From Chitinophagaceae bacterium (GTDB lineage Bacteria > Bacteroidota > Bacteroidia > Chitinophagales > Chitinophagaceae), in NCBI GenBank assembly GCA_947374225.1, contig CANCAY010000010.1:1-64000 (forward strand): a stretch of DNA of 64,000 nucleotides. Direction: 5' to 3'. A program made the translations under genes and the position numbers. Within the stretch, counting starts at the first letter, position 1. The number at the start of each line of letters is the position of its first letter. Below are positions 52,373 to 62,400 of the stretch, piece by piece. The notes under the pieces are model-generated. The model saw only the letters and a program-made list of their open reading frames with translations, did no database searches and was not told where the DNA came from.

Positions 52373-54039
52373 AAAAAATATTTATATATAGTATCCTGTT
52401 TATGTTTTGTATAATTCAAGTGAATGCGCAACATACATTTTTGGATGAGATTCAATTAATGGATCAGCAAAGAAGCAGACAATTATTAAAGGATACTGAG
52501 AATAATATTTCAAATTCATTTTTAATAAGGAATAGTTATTTGTTCCAGTCCATTCAAGATAATATCGAAAAAAAGAAGAAAAAGCGTTTTGTTAGTGATT
52601 TTCATGTGGGATACGATTTTCAAAATAATACTTTATTGCCCCAAAGTTGGAATGACGGCCTAATGTATCCTGCAAGGGGTTGGCAGGAAAGGTTTACTGT
52701 AGGTTTAAATTTAAGGGTAGGGATATTAGATATTAATATGCAACCAGAATGGTTGAAAGCGCAGAATATACCACAAGAGCCTTATTATGGTAATACCAAT
52801 GACGGAAATTGGGGCGCTAAATATTTTGGATATGTAGCGAATCATATTTCTAATTTTAGGCAATTTGGAAATAGTCAAATTGATACATTTTCCATAGGAC
52901 AATCTAGGATTGGCATTAATACAAATTATATTGCATTAGGTGTATCTAATCAAAATATTTGGTGGGGTCCTGGAAAAAGAAATAGTGTAGTATTTACCAA
53001 TAATGCGGGTGGCTTTAAACATATGTATTTGCATACCAATAATCCCTTGCCTACACCCATTGGGAATATAGAATTAGCTGCTGTTATAGGGGTATTGGAT
53101 ACCACACGGTATACGGATCCCGATTTGGGATTACTGAGCGGATGGAAGGATGGTATTGCAATAAAAAATCCAAGTCAACGAAATATAAATGCCATTACCC
53201 TAAATTGGAATCCTAAGTGGATACCAGGTTTGTATTTAGGATATGCTTATTCTAGACAATATTATAAAGACCAGGTAAATCAAGCAGGCGATACTTTAAG
53301 GTTTTTTAGTAAGGACTTAGTTAAAACAGAAATAGGAAGTTTCATGTTTAGGTTTGCACTTCCAAAAGACCATGCTGAATTTTACGGAGAAATTGGAATA
53401 CCCAATAAAGCTGCATGGCCTTGGAAATTCTTTGAGTCCAATCCGCAAACTGCATTTATTTTTGGAGCATCTAAATTGTTTCTATTAAACAAGGGTAAAT
53501 CCTATTTTAATTTGAATGTAGAATTTGCTCAATTCCAGTTAATGGATCCAAGGAATATTTATTATTTAGGAGCCCCGTGGGTAGGTGGCCCACCTAATAG
53601 TTGGTATGTGAGTCCTATAATAAAACAAGGCTATACTAATAATGGACAAATTATGGGAGCGAGTATTGGGCCTGGTTCTAATAGTCAAAGTATTAATTTT
53701 AGTTGGAATAGGGGTTATAATAAAATAGGCCTATCAGCTGAAAGGATAGTACATAATAATGATTTTTATTATTTAGTATATTTGAGGCCGCATGATGCTC
53801 AATATGGTTATTATAATAGGTATTGGGTGGACGTGAACACCAGCATTTATATGCAGTTAATGCCCATAGATAATATTTTAATTGCTGCTAGCTTTATGAA
53901 TACCAATGCCTTAAATTATATGTGGATACGTAATGAAGACGGAAAATCAGCGTATGACGAACCTTCTTCCCTTACTGATAAATTTAATGTACAGTTCAAA
54001 TTTTCTGTAAAATATTTATTACATGCAAGTATTAAATAG
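52366..54039 (+). CDS. Wzi-like capsule assembly outer membrane protein 2
   Basis: Paralogue of the preceding gene, 557 aa from the ATG at 52366 (MVKKIFIYSILFMFCIIQVNAQ, a clean signal peptide). The track start at 52342 lies further inside the upstream gene and is less likely. Barrel segments IALGVSNQNIWWGPGKRNSVVFTNNAGGFKH and YTNNGQIMGASIGPGSNSQS match the first copy. Its end overlaps the polymerase gene by 17 bp. Confidence 0.8.
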   Translation: MVKKIFIYSILFMFCIIQVNAQHTFLDEIQLMDQQRSRQLLKDTENNISNSFLIRNSYLFQSIQDNIEKKKKKRFVSDFHVGYDFQNNTLLPQSWNDGLMYPARGWQERFTVGLNLRVGILDINMQPEWLKAQNIPQEPYYGNTNDGNWGAKYFGYVANHISNFRQFGNSQIDTFSIGQSRIGINTNYIALGVSNQNIWWGPGKRNSVVFTNNAGGFKHMYLHTNNPLPTPIGNIELAAVIGVLDTTRYTDPDLGLLSGWKDGIAIKNPSQRNINAITLNWNPKWIPGLYLGYAYSRQYYKDQVNQAGDTLRFFSKDLVKTEIGSFMFRFALPKDHAEFYGEIGIPNKAAWPWKFFESNPQTAFIFGASKLFLLNKGKSYFNLNVEFAQFQLMDPRNIYYLGAPWVGGPPNSWYVSPIIKQGYTNNGQIMGASIGPGSNSQSINFSWNRGYNKIGLSAERIVHNNDFYYLVYLRPHDAQYGYYNRYWVDVNTSIYMQLMPIDNILIAASFMNTNALNYMWIRNEDGKSAYDEPSSLTDKFNVQFKFSVKYLLHASIK

Positions 54040-55270
54040 AACTTATATTAGCTTGTATTTTTTAGTATTTGCCTTATATGCATTTTTAAATAAGGGAGTA
54101 GCGTATACTTATTTAGTGGAAGGGTTATTAGGCATAGGAATTGTACTCTTGTTTTTGAATAGAAAAGAGCTGGAAATTATTATTGAAAAAAAAGCCTTGA
54201 TAGTGCTATTTTTTATTGTGCTTACTATTATTTATATATTTCTTGGAATAGGAAAGTATGGTATTACAGATATTATAAGAGATTCCTTGGTGTTTGAATA
54301 TGCTTTTTTTGCCTTTATACTTTATTTTTTTAAGGAGGAAGCTATTTTCATTTGGTATAAAATGATATTGATTTATAAGTGGATACCCCTAGTAATTTTA
54401 CTTAATTTTTTAATTGCCAATTTTTTCCCCAGCTTACAAACTATTAGCTTATTTGGCAATGTCCCCTTATTATTATTTAAAAATGGAGACAAAAGTGTTC
54501 ATCTTTTAATTAGTACTATTTTTTTAGTTTTATTTTCAGAACAGTATTCAAAAAAATGGTTATACCTCAATTTCTTTTTGATTTTATTGGATATGCTTAT
54601 TTTGCTTTCCTATACTCGCTCTGGAAGTGTGGCTTATTTTATAGGACTTGCCTGTTTTTTTATTTTTAATAAAGGAAGCATTTTGAATCCAGCATTAAAA
54701 CAGATTGTCAAATTTGCTCCTTTGTTTTTAATTGTAATTATTGGAATATTTGCATCCCTTGAAATACAAGCAGATGATCAGGGCAGGGTTGTTGGATTTG
54801 GACAAATTAAAGACAATTTGGGTTCTATTGTAAATAGTGATATTGACGGAAACCTAGGAGCCAATAAAGTATGGAGATTAATTTGGTGGGCTAAAATTGT
54901 TAATGAAAGCTTTAGCCCAGAGTATATTTTAAAAGGAAAGGGATTGGGAATGTCGCTTGCAGGAGCAGACCAGCAAACTACTGACGAAAATGTGCGTTCG
55001 CCCCATAATTATAATTTAACTATCATGGCAAGGTATGGCCTAGTGGTATTTGGAATTTGGATATACTGGTTGGTACTATTATTTAAACCTTTATTTAAAA
55101 AAAGACTTCAAGGTAAACAATTAGCTATTGTATGTATACTACTAGCTTTTATAATTAATGCAAGTTTTGATGTTTATTTAGAAGGTCCTATGGGTGCATT
55201 TCCTTTTTGGTCCTTTGTGGGATTATTATTTATTACGGAAGACCAAAACTTATCCCAACAGCATAGCTAG
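54023..55270 (+). CDS. O-antigen polymerase/ligase-like membrane protein (Wzy)
   Basis: A 415-aa protein with about 10-11 hydrophobic helices and a periplasmic loop before the last ones containing RSPHNYNLTIMARYG, the family's typical H-x-N-type motif. It probably polymerises the flipped repeat units. WaaL-type ligase is the alternative, as the two share the fold. Its end overlaps the convergent barrel gene by 38 bp. Confidence 0.78.
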   Translation: MQVLNRTYISLYFLVFALYAFLNKGVAYTYLVEGLLGIGIVLLFLNRKELEIIIEKKALIVLFFIVLTIIYIFLGIGKYGITDIIRDSLVFEYAFFAFILYFFKEEAIFIWYKMILIYKWIPLVILLNFLIANFFPSLQTISLFGNVPLLLFKNGDKSVHLLISTIFLVLFSEQYSKKWLYLNFFLILLDMLILLSYTRSGSVAYFIGLACFFIFNKGSILNPALKQIVKFAPLFLIVIIGIFASLEIQADDQGRVVGFGQIKDNLGSIVNSDIDGNLGANKVWRLIWWAKIVNESFSPEYILKGKGLGMSLAGADQQTTDENVRSPHNYNLTIMARYGLVVFGIWIYWLVLLFKPLFKKRLQGKQLAIVCILLAFIINASFDVYLEGPMGAFPFWSFVGLLFITEDQNLSQQHS

Positions 55271-56870
55271 TGTTATTTGTTTTTAATCCATTGGTATAAT
55301 CTTCCTTCATCCATTGCGCCGAGGTTCTTAGGTATACATTGTGAATCCATTCAAAGTTTGCTTGTAAAAACAAGTCCTTTCTGTTTTTTTGATAATTGTT
55401 CAAAAATGAAGGTTGTGGTTCCGCTAAATATTGTTCCACGATAGTTCCCGCCCCTCCTTTTCTAATATTTTGATATCGTGCGTAAAAGTTTAATTTAGGA
55501 ATGGGTGTATATTTAACAAATAGTATTTTTCTATCAAAATTATTTCCCATCCAATCTCCTAGGCTATAATCATAATTAGTATAGCGTTGCGCAGGAATTA
55601 AATTATTATACACAAATGGATTAACACGGGTATATTCAGCACCCATAGTTAAATAAGGAAGGAAGAGATCTGTTAGGGAACCTCCAATGGTATATCCTAA
55701 TTGATTTCTTTTTTTCAATTTATTAAACATTTCAGATACTCTTATTTCGTCTATAAAAGTAGATGCGTATAAATGCGTATTCTTAATTTGGTTTCTTGAA
55801 CTTATTTGTAAAAAGTATTGTCCATTAGACCCCGCATTAATTGAATAGTTACTGCGGTTATTGTCGTAAATTTTAAATAAGTTAATTGGAATAAAAAAAC
55901 CTGGGTCTAATTGGTCACTATAAATTATAGATTCTCCAAGGGCAATATTTAATCCCTTCATAGGTTTAAATACTATACTATGGGTTGCAAAATATTTTTG
56001 AATAAATAAAATTCTTGTATCACCACTTACGCCACCTGTGTATGTATTGTAAGATAAATTAGAGTCTACTAAATTAGAATTCAACCAGGCATGCATATAA
56101 TTAAAGCTCATCCATTTAAAAGGGCTGTAGTCTAATCTTATATAAGGATAAGAAGGTGCTTTACTTGATAATATAATTTTTCCATTTTCGCCGTAACCCC
56201 AATTCATATTATCCTTTCCAAAAATAATGGATCCGTTTTTCCAAGTATAAGAAAGGTTGGCTCTTATTTCACTATAATTAATTTGATGATTATTATTAGT
56301 GCCTACAAGTATTCTTCCAGTTTCGGGATTTTCCAAATTTAAAACATGATTCACTTCTCCTGTCTCCGTATAATCGCGATAATATAATTGATAGCCCCAT
56401 TGTTTTTTTTCACCTATGCTTCCCCATAAATCAATACCATTGCTTACCTGCTTGATTGTTTTTCCGTTCTCGCTTATGGATCCTATACCAATTATAGGAT
56501 CTGCATTTAAGCTAAACGAGGGTGATTTAATATGCAAGGTTCTCCACCGGTTGTTTTGGTCTTTTTTTAAAAAACTAATTTTAGTATTGGTGTCATTTAT
56601 GATTCTAAATTCTTCTAAGTAAAATTCAAGTTCTTTTTGTTCCTTATTAGACAGCCGTGTTTTCTTATTATTTAAAATCAATAATGCATCAGCTATATGT
56701 GTTCTTGGAACTGGTTGAATGATATCATTAAATTCAACAAAACCTTTTTGGGCCATTCTATTTAAAAAAGGATACACATTAGAACGGTAATTTTCAAAAA
56801 TAGTTTGTGCAGACAGTTGTTGACTCATTAATGAAAAGGAAATCAGTAATAGAAAGGATAGCTTTTTCAA
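55233..56870 (-). CDS. Wzi-like outer membrane protein 3
   Basis: An exported barrel-type protein, probably of the Wzi capsule-assembly group, though more distant from the other two. IIFGKDNMNWGYGENGKIILSSKAPSYPYIRL is its equivalent of the conserved barrel segment. The track extends to an ATG at 57026 inside the sugar transferase gene. The TTG at 56870, one base after that gene's stop, starts KKLSFLLLISFSLMSQQLSAQ, a good signal peptide, and gives 545 aa. It is in an operon with the initiating transferase. Confidence 0.7.
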   Translation of the reverse strand: MKKLSFLLLISFSLMSQQLSAQTIFENYRSNVYPFLNRMAQKGFVEFNDIIQPVPRTHIADALLILNNKKTRLSNKEQKELEFYLEEFRIINDTNTKISFLKKDQNNRWRTLHIKSPSFSLNADPIIGIGSISENGKTIKQVSNGIDLWGSIGEKKQWGYQLYYRDYTETGEVNHVLNLENPETGRILVGTNNNHQINYSEIRANLSYTWKNGSIIFGKDNMNWGYGENGKIILSSKAPSYPYIRLDYSPFKWMSFNYMHAWLNSNLVDSNLSYNTYTGGVSGDTRILFIQKYFATHSIVFKPMKGLNIALGESIIYSDQLDPGFFIPINLFKIYDNNRSNYSINAGSNGQYFLQISSRNQIKNTHLYASTFIDEIRVSEMFNKLKKRNQLGYTIGGSLTDLFLPYLTMGAEYTRVNPFVYNNLIPAQRYTNYDYSLGDWMGNNFDRKILFVKYTPIPKLNFYARYQNIRKGGAGTIVEQYLAEPQPSFLNNYQKNRKDLFLQANFEWIHNVYLRTSAQWMKEDYTNGLKTNNTSYAVGISFGLP

Positions 56871-56871
56871 T

Positions 56872-58263
56872 TTAGTAGGCGTTTTGGTCACCCCTAATAA
56901 TGTTGACCACGGTTTGTATAATAATTTGAATATCCAACCAAAAAGTCCAGCGGTGAATATAGTATAAGTCAAAATTAATTCTTCTTTGCATTTCCTCAGT
57001 GGTTTTGGTTTCACCCCTACAACCATTTACTTGGGCCAACCCAGAAATCCCCGGCATTACTAAATGCCTTAGCATATAATTGTCCACGGTTTGCATGGAA
57101 GCTAAATTCAATGGGGTTGGATGTGGTCTTGGCCCCACCACCGACATATTGCCAATTAGTACATTCCAAAACTGAGGTAATTCGTCCAAATTGGTTTTTC
57201 TTAGGATTCGACCAATAGTGGTAATTCGAGGATCGTCCTTAAAAGCCTGGTTGTAATTTCCGTCCTCGTCCACGTCCTTACTGTCTTTTACCATGGACCT
57301 GAATTTATAGCAAAGTATACTTTTGTTATTGTGCCCCCAACGCTCTTGTTTGAAGAAAATAGGCCCTTTGGAGGAAATTTTTATTAAAATGGCTATAAGT
57401 GGAAACAACCAAATACCAATAATTAAAAAAAACAGGCTTGCAAAAACAATGTCAAATCCACGTTTTAAGAGCCTATTTTCAGCTTTGTCCAACGGTAAAT
57501 GCCCTATATTCACCACGGGTAGCATACCAATATTGTTAATATAAATGGAGGAAGAGGTATAGTCGGTTAAATCTGGTAAGATTCTTACTTTAATCCTATT
57601 GGCATCACAAATATTGATACAATTTTGAATTTTTTCATTTTCATTGGTAGGTAATGCTATAAAAACTTCGTCTATACTATTGTTAATCAGTACCTTATCC
57701 AATTGTTCGAAATTTCCAAAATAGGGACATTGGGAGCCTAATTTGTCATTTTCGTCTATATAACCAAGGCATTTAAAGCCATAATAGTAATATTTCTGAA
57801 CCGTCTCTATAAAGTTTACAGCAGCTTCATTAGAGCCAATTAATAAGACATTGTCATAAAAATTACCCTTTATTAGGGCCGCATGAATCTTTTTTCTAAA
57901 AGCATATTTGGTTAAAATAGCCAATAAAGCATTGATAAACACATAAATTATCACAAAACGAGCAGGATATTTATGGTTTAGATTCAAAAAGAATAATACC
58001 GAACTCAGGGAGACAGAGAATAAAATAGTATGATAAATAACAAAAACAATCTCCTCCGAGAACTTATTTGACCTTCTTTCCACATATAATTTAGAAAAAA
58101 TGGACATTGTATACCAAATGATACAGCAAACCAAGTAAAAAAGGAGACTAAAACCAGGGAAGGGCTTGTTGTAAAAAAAACTAGCAATATAATAGCCTAA
58201 TATTAATACCAGCGCATCTAAGGCAAAACGAATTAATTTTATAAAAAGATGCGATTTTTTCAT
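56872..58263 (-). CDS. Undecaprenyl-phosphate sugar-1-phosphate transferase (WcaJ-like)
   Basis: Initiating enzyme that loads the first sugar phosphate onto undecaprenyl phosphate. The 463 aa show four N-terminal membrane helices, a Rossmann-like domain (VLLIGSNEAAVNFIETVQ), a fifth helix, and the bacterial sugar transferase domain: KRGFDIVFASLFFLI, FKQERWGHNN, YKFRSMVKDS, and RKTNLDELPQFWNVLIGNMSVVGPRP. A TACCTTTG element ends 8 bases before the ATG, suggesting a nearly leaderless message. Confidence 0.93.
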   Translation of the reverse strand: MKKSHLFIKLIRFALDALVLILGYYIASFFYNKPFPGFSLLFYLVCCIIWYTMSIFSKLYVERRSNKFSEEIVFVIYHTILFSVSLSSVLFFLNLNHKYPARFVIIYVFINALLAILTKYAFRKKIHAALIKGNFYDNVLLIGSNEAAVNFIETVQKYYYYGFKCLGYIDENDKLGSQCPYFGNFEQLDKVLINNSIDEVFIALPTNENEKIQNCINICDANRIKVRILPDLTDYTSSSIYINNIGMLPVVNIGHLPLDKAENRLLKRGFDIVFASLFFLIIGIWLFPLIAILIKISSKGPIFFKQERWGHNNKSILCYKFRSMVKDSKDVDEDGNYNQAFKDDPRITTIGRILRKTNLDELPQFWNVLIGNMSVVGPRPHPTPLNLASMQTVDNYMLRHLVMPGISGLAQVNGCRGETKTTEEMQRRINFDLYYIHRWTFWLDIQIIIQTVVNIIRGDQNAY

Positions 58264-58564
58264 ACTCTTTTCAAAGGTAAATATAAAAAAGTAAAGACGG
58301 TTATTTATACTTTTTACTAGTAATTTTTATTTACCTTTGCAGCTCCCCCATTTTAGTTATTGTTTTGATAAACTATTGACTAGTATATAGATAATAGCCT
58401 ATTTCAAATAGGAATATTCATATGTATTTAGTACTATTGTAATAGATTTTATATGCTCTGTTTACATAGAGCTGGTACTTGGGTTAACTATGTGACTTAG
58501 AATGGCGAAGCCCTGCAATTTTCTGAATTTTATTAATTAAATACTTTACATTAAATCTCAAATT
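58264..58564. promoter_or_regulatory. Divergent promoter region and long leader of the export operon
   Basis: CAAAGGTAAATA (58272-58283) and TATTTACCTTTG (58328-58339) are a perfect 12-bp inverted repeat. Each contains an outward-facing TACCTTTG, one for the WcaJ-like gene and one for the SLBB gene. On the plus side about 220 nt separate the predicted start site from the ATG at 58565. This leader has no ORF of note but can form CCTATTTCAAATAGG (near 58400) and GCTCTGTTTACATAGAGC (near 58454) hairpins. Confidence 0.6.
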
Positions 58565-61132
58565 ATGAGAATTTTCAAATTGATTTTATTGGTGGCTATT
58601 TTAGCAATTGTAAGCAATGTTTCCATGGCTCAAAATCCATTGAGTGGAACGGACTTGAGTACCATTAAGGTTGACGCCTTGTCCGAATCTCAAATTAGCC
58701 AGATAAAGTCGGAGTTATCAAAACGTGGAGTTACTATTGAACAAGTAGAACCTCAGGCCCTTGCAAAAGGGATGACTTCCACTGAGTTTGCTAAATTAAG
58801 AGACCGAGTAAACAATCCTGTAACTTTTGCAAAAAAGAACGCAAATTTGGCAGCATCTAAAACTGCCATTAAGACTACAACCACGAAGGATACTGTTAAT
58901 GTAATCTATAATACTGAAATTAATCCGCTAGTATATGGTTCTGAATTATTTTCAAAATCTAGTAATGGGAATACAGTAAATAAAAGCATTGCAACACCCT
59001 TGAATTATGAAATTGGACCTAATGATGTATTAAAAGTGGTGGTATACGGGGTGCAAGAATATTCTGGAGACTTAACAGTAAGTAAGGAAGGTAAAATTCA
59101 AGTTGAAAATGTAGGACAAATAAAAGTTAGTGGTTTAAGTATTGAAGCTGCTATTTCAAGATTGAAACAACAATTGGGAAATAGTGCTTACCCAAGTTTA
59201 AGGTCGGGTGAGTCAAAATTGGCATTAACGGTAGGTGATATTAGAACCATTTTTATAAATGTAATTGGTGCTTATAAAAGCGGCACTTACAATGTATCCT
59301 CACTGTCAAATGTAATAAGTGTATTAAGTGAAGCGGGGGGGCCTAGCAATATTGGGTCATATAGAGAAATAGAAGTAATAAGAAATAATAAAGTAATTGC
59401 TAAATGTGATTTATATAAATTTTTACAAAATGGGGATCAATCACAAAATATTAGTTTAAAGGATAATGATGTATTAAGAGTGCCTCCTTATAAAGGAAGA
59501 ATTGAAATACAAGGTGAAGTAAAGCGTCCAGGAATTTTTGAAGTATTAGCTAATGAGGAATTTTCACAGGTTTTAAAATATGCAGGTGGATTTGGTGATG
59601 ATGCATATACTGCCATGGTGAAAGTGGTTCAAAAAAGTGACAGAGAAAAATCGGTTAAGGACGTTTTAAATGCTGATTTTGCAAAGTACCAACCTAAAGG
59701 TGGAGACTTAATTAGTGTTTCAAAAATTATTAATCGATATCAAAATAGAGTTACTTTAAATGGAGCTGTTTACAGACCAGATGTGTATGAATTAATTCCT
59801 GGTATGCGTGTTGCAGATTTAGTACAAAGAGCGGATGGATTAAAGGAAGATGCATTTATAGGTCGTGCACAATTAATTAGAGTAAAGCCTAATTTATTAA
59901 AAGAAATGATTAGTGTTAATTTAACAAAGGCATTACAAAAGGACCCTTCTGAAAATATCTTATTACAAAGAGAAGACGAATTATACATTAATTCTATTTT
60001 AGAATTAAGAGATTCTTTAACAGTGGACTTATTAGGGGAAGTAAGATCACCAGGCAAGTTTAACTATATTGATAGTATGACGGTGAAGGATTTAATTTTA
60101 ATCGCAGGCGGCTTTACGCATGCTGCAAATAAACATGTGGAAGTTGCAAGGCTTACACAATATGGTGACAGGGTAATTGACAATCAAGTAACAACTATAT
60201 TAGGAACCGATATTAATGGTGATTTAAGTTTTAATGCAGGACAAGTGAACTATATATTACAACCTTTGGATGTAGTAACTATAACTAAAAAAGTAGGATA
60301 TACTTTACCAGAAGTAGTAAGTATAACTGGTCAGGTACAGAGTACGGGTAAATATACTTTAAGTAGTAGGGTGGAAAGAGTAAGCGACATTATAAAGCGT
60401 TCTGGAGGTTTAATTGGTCAAGCTTATGGGGAAGGGGCTTATATTAGAAGAAGAAGATTTGATATAGATTCTTTAAGATCTGATGAATCACAAACCTCTA
60501 TTGAATTAGCCTATACTCGTAAATTTAAGGCAAAACAGGAATCAGACAAAGCATCCGTATTAGCTGTGCCAGCAGTGGTGGTTGCTCCAGTACCAGGCGC
60601 ATTAACAACTGGGCCAATCGACCTAGACCCTAAAGTAAATGGGAATAGACTGAAAGACACTTTAAGTGCCCTCCTTAAAGAAAGAGAGGATGATTATTAC
60701 CAAATTGCGATTGACATTAATTATATCATGAGCCATCCGGGCAGTGAAGTGGATTTAGTATTAAGAAATCATGACGAAATTGTAATTCCCAAAACAGACA
60801 ATAGAGTAAAAATTAGTGGTGGTGTATTGAGACCTACTAATATCGTTTATAGAGACGGCTTAACCATTGGAGAATGCATTAGTGCTGCTGGTGGTATTTC
60901 TGAATATGCGCAACGTGGGAGAGCTTATGTTATTTATGCTAATGGAAAATCAAAAAGAACAACACATTTTGGATTCTTTAAAATTAATCCAGTTATAAGG
61001 CCAGGTAGTGAAGTAGTATTGCCAGAAACAGATGTTAAAAAAGACAAGCCATTAACAACCATTATACAATTCACAACTGTGTTAGCTCAAGTTGTTGCCG
61101 CAATTGCTACTATTAGTTTGTTGAAAAAATAA
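58565..61132 (+). CDS. Polysaccharide export protein with six SLBB-type repeats (Wza-like)
   Basis: An 855-aa exported protein. Signal peptide 1-23; a helical segment about 30-85 (LSESQISQIKSELSKRGVTIEQVEPQALA); a poly-export domain about 144-225 (YEIGPNDVLKVVVYGVQEYSGDLTVSKEGKI). Six beta-grasp/SLBB repeats follow, each with a G-x-(V)-x-x-x-G-x-Y/F start and an AGG-type helix end, for example IQGEVKRPGIFEV, LLGEVRSPGKFNY and ITGQVQSTGKYTL. A hydrophobic helix lies at the C-terminus. E. coli Wza is about 380 aa. It probably forms the periplasm-spanning export conduit with the Wzz gene 26 bp downstream. Confidence 0.9.
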   Translation: MRIFKLILLVAILAIVSNVSMAQNPLSGTDLSTIKVDALSESQISQIKSELSKRGVTIEQVEPQALAKGMTSTEFAKLRDRVNNPVTFAKKNANLAASKTAIKTTTTKDTVNVIYNTEINPLVYGSELFSKSSNGNTVNKSIATPLNYEIGPNDVLKVVVYGVQEYSGDLTVSKEGKIQVENVGQIKVSGLSIEAAISRLKQQLGNSAYPSLRSGESKLALTVGDIRTIFINVIGAYKSGTYNVSSLSNVISVLSEAGGPSNIGSYREIEVIRNNKVIAKCDLYKFLQNGDQSQNISLKDNDVLRVPPYKGRIEIQGEVKRPGIFEVLANEEFSQVLKYAGGFGDDAYTAMVKVVQKSDREKSVKDVLNADFAKYQPKGGDLISVSKIINRYQNRVTLNGAVYRPDVYELIPGMRVADLVQRADGLKEDAFIGRAQLIRVKPNLLKEMISVNLTKALQKDPSENILLQREDELYINSILELRDSLTVDLLGEVRSPGKFNYIDSMTVKDLILIAGGFTHAANKHVEVARLTQYGDRVIDNQVTTILGTDINGDLSFNAGQVNYILQPLDVVTITKKVGYTLPEVVSITGQVQSTGKYTLSSRVERVSDIIKRSGGLIGQAYGEGAYIRRRRFDIDSLRSDESQTSIELAYTRKFKAKQESDKASVLAVPAVVVAPVPGALTTGPIDLDPKVNGNRLKDTLSALLKEREDDYYQIAIDINYIMSHPGSEVDLVLRNHDEIVIPKTDNRVKISGGVLRPTNIVYRDGLTIGECISAAGGISEYAQRGRAYVIYANGKSKRTTHFGFFKINPVIRPGSEVVLPETDVKKDKPLTTIIQFTTVLAQVVAAIATISLLKK

Positions 61133-61158
61133 ATCTCAGATACTATTAATATTATAAA

Positions 61159-62253
61159 ATGATGTCAGAAAACAACCAAATTGATTCGGATGAGATTTCA
61201 TTAAAAGAACTCATTTTAAAACTTAGAGAATGGGGCGTTTATTTAAAAAGTAAATGGAAAGCTATTATATTAATTTGTTTTTTAGGCGCTTCAGTCGGCT
61301 TGACATATGCTTTGATAGAAAAACCTAATTATAAAGGGGCGCTCACTTTTGCAATGGAAGAGGATAAGAGTAGCGGAAGCGGTGGTGCTGGACTGAGTGG
61401 AGCTTTAGGATTAGCTAGTAGCTTTGGTATTGATTTAGGTGGTGCAGGGGGAGGAGGCGCTTTTGCTGCTAGCAACCTATCAGAGTTAATGAAGAGTAGA
61501 TTGATAGTTGAAAAAGTACTTCTGAATTCTACTATCATAAAAGGGAAAAACACAACTCTAGCAGAATATTATATTAATATAAATAAATTAAGAGAGAGTT
61601 GGGATAAAAAGCCAGCCTTGAAAAACATTCATTTTTTGCCAGGATCGGATAGACTTAATTTTACTTTACAACAAGATTCAATTTTAAAGCAAATACATAA
61701 AAAACTAATTGAAATAGACAAATTAAGTATTATGCAAAAGGATAAAAAAGTTACTATTTTATCCATTGAAGTAACAAGCGAAGATGAAATATTCTCAAAA
61801 ATGTTTTGTGAAAACTTAGCAAAAGAAACTTCAGACTTTTACATCCAGACTAAAAGTAAAAAAGCAAAAATAAATGTGGATGTTTTACAAAAACAAGTAG
61901 ATAGTGTTAAAAATGAACTTAATAATTCAATAACAGGTGTAGCACAAGCTGCTGATAATATATACAACTTAAATCCAGCTTTAAATATAAAAAGCGCAGG
62001 TAGTAAGCAAAAGCTTGTTGATGTGCAAGCAAATACTGCAATACTTACAAATTTAGCTGTACAATTAGAATTGGCAAAAATTACTTTAAGAAAAGAGACG
62101 CCATTAATACAGTTAATTGATAGACCAATTTTGCCACTCGAAAAAGAAAAAACTGGTAAGTTAAAAGCATTGATAATTGGCGGACTTTTTGCTGGCTTTT
62201 TAAGTGTGATATATCTAATTTCTGGTTTATTATTTAAAAAATTGCTAGATTAG
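61159..62253 (+). CDS. Second Wzz-type chain-length determinant
   Basis: A 364-aa co-polymerase with a membrane helix near residues 33-52 and another at the C-terminus. Between them are the Wzz strand NYKGALTFAMEED, a glycine-rich insert with GLSGALGLASSFGIDLGGAGGGG, and coiled coils. The GLSG...LA..FGIDxG element is shared with the first Wzz at 45.5 kb. No tyrosine kinase domain is present. The position after the SLBB gene is the usual export pair. Confidence 0.87.
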   Translation: MMSENNQIDSDEISLKELILKLREWGVYLKSKWKAIILICFLGASVGLTYALIEKPNYKGALTFAMEEDKSSGSGGAGLSGALGLASSFGIDLGGAGGGGAFAASNLSELMKSRLIVEKVLLNSTIIKGKNTTLAEYYININKLRESWDKKPALKNIHFLPGSDRLNFTLQQDSILKQIHKKLIEIDKLSIMQKDKKVTILSIEVTSEDEIFSKMFCENLAKETSDFYIQTKSKKAKINVDVLQKQVDSVKNELNNSITGVAQAADNIYNLNPALNIKSAGSKQKLVDVQANTAILTNLAVQLELAKITLRKETPLIQLIDRPILPLEKEKTGKLKALIIGGLFAGFLSVIYLISGLLFKKLLD

Positions 62254-62400
62254 TGTAGTTCTCATTTATTCGGAGTATCATTCGATATTCTAATATTAAA
62301 AAATCAATCATTTTATATATTTAAAATTTTCTATTACTTAAAAAAGCCTATAAATAGGATGAATGAGTGCATTTCTGTGCGTTCTTTTAACGAATAAGAT

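Noticed and set aside
58430-58540. JUMPstart/ops element in the export-operon leader
   Set aside because: GCTCTG is present, but the GGCGGTAG core is not; the resemblance is too slight.
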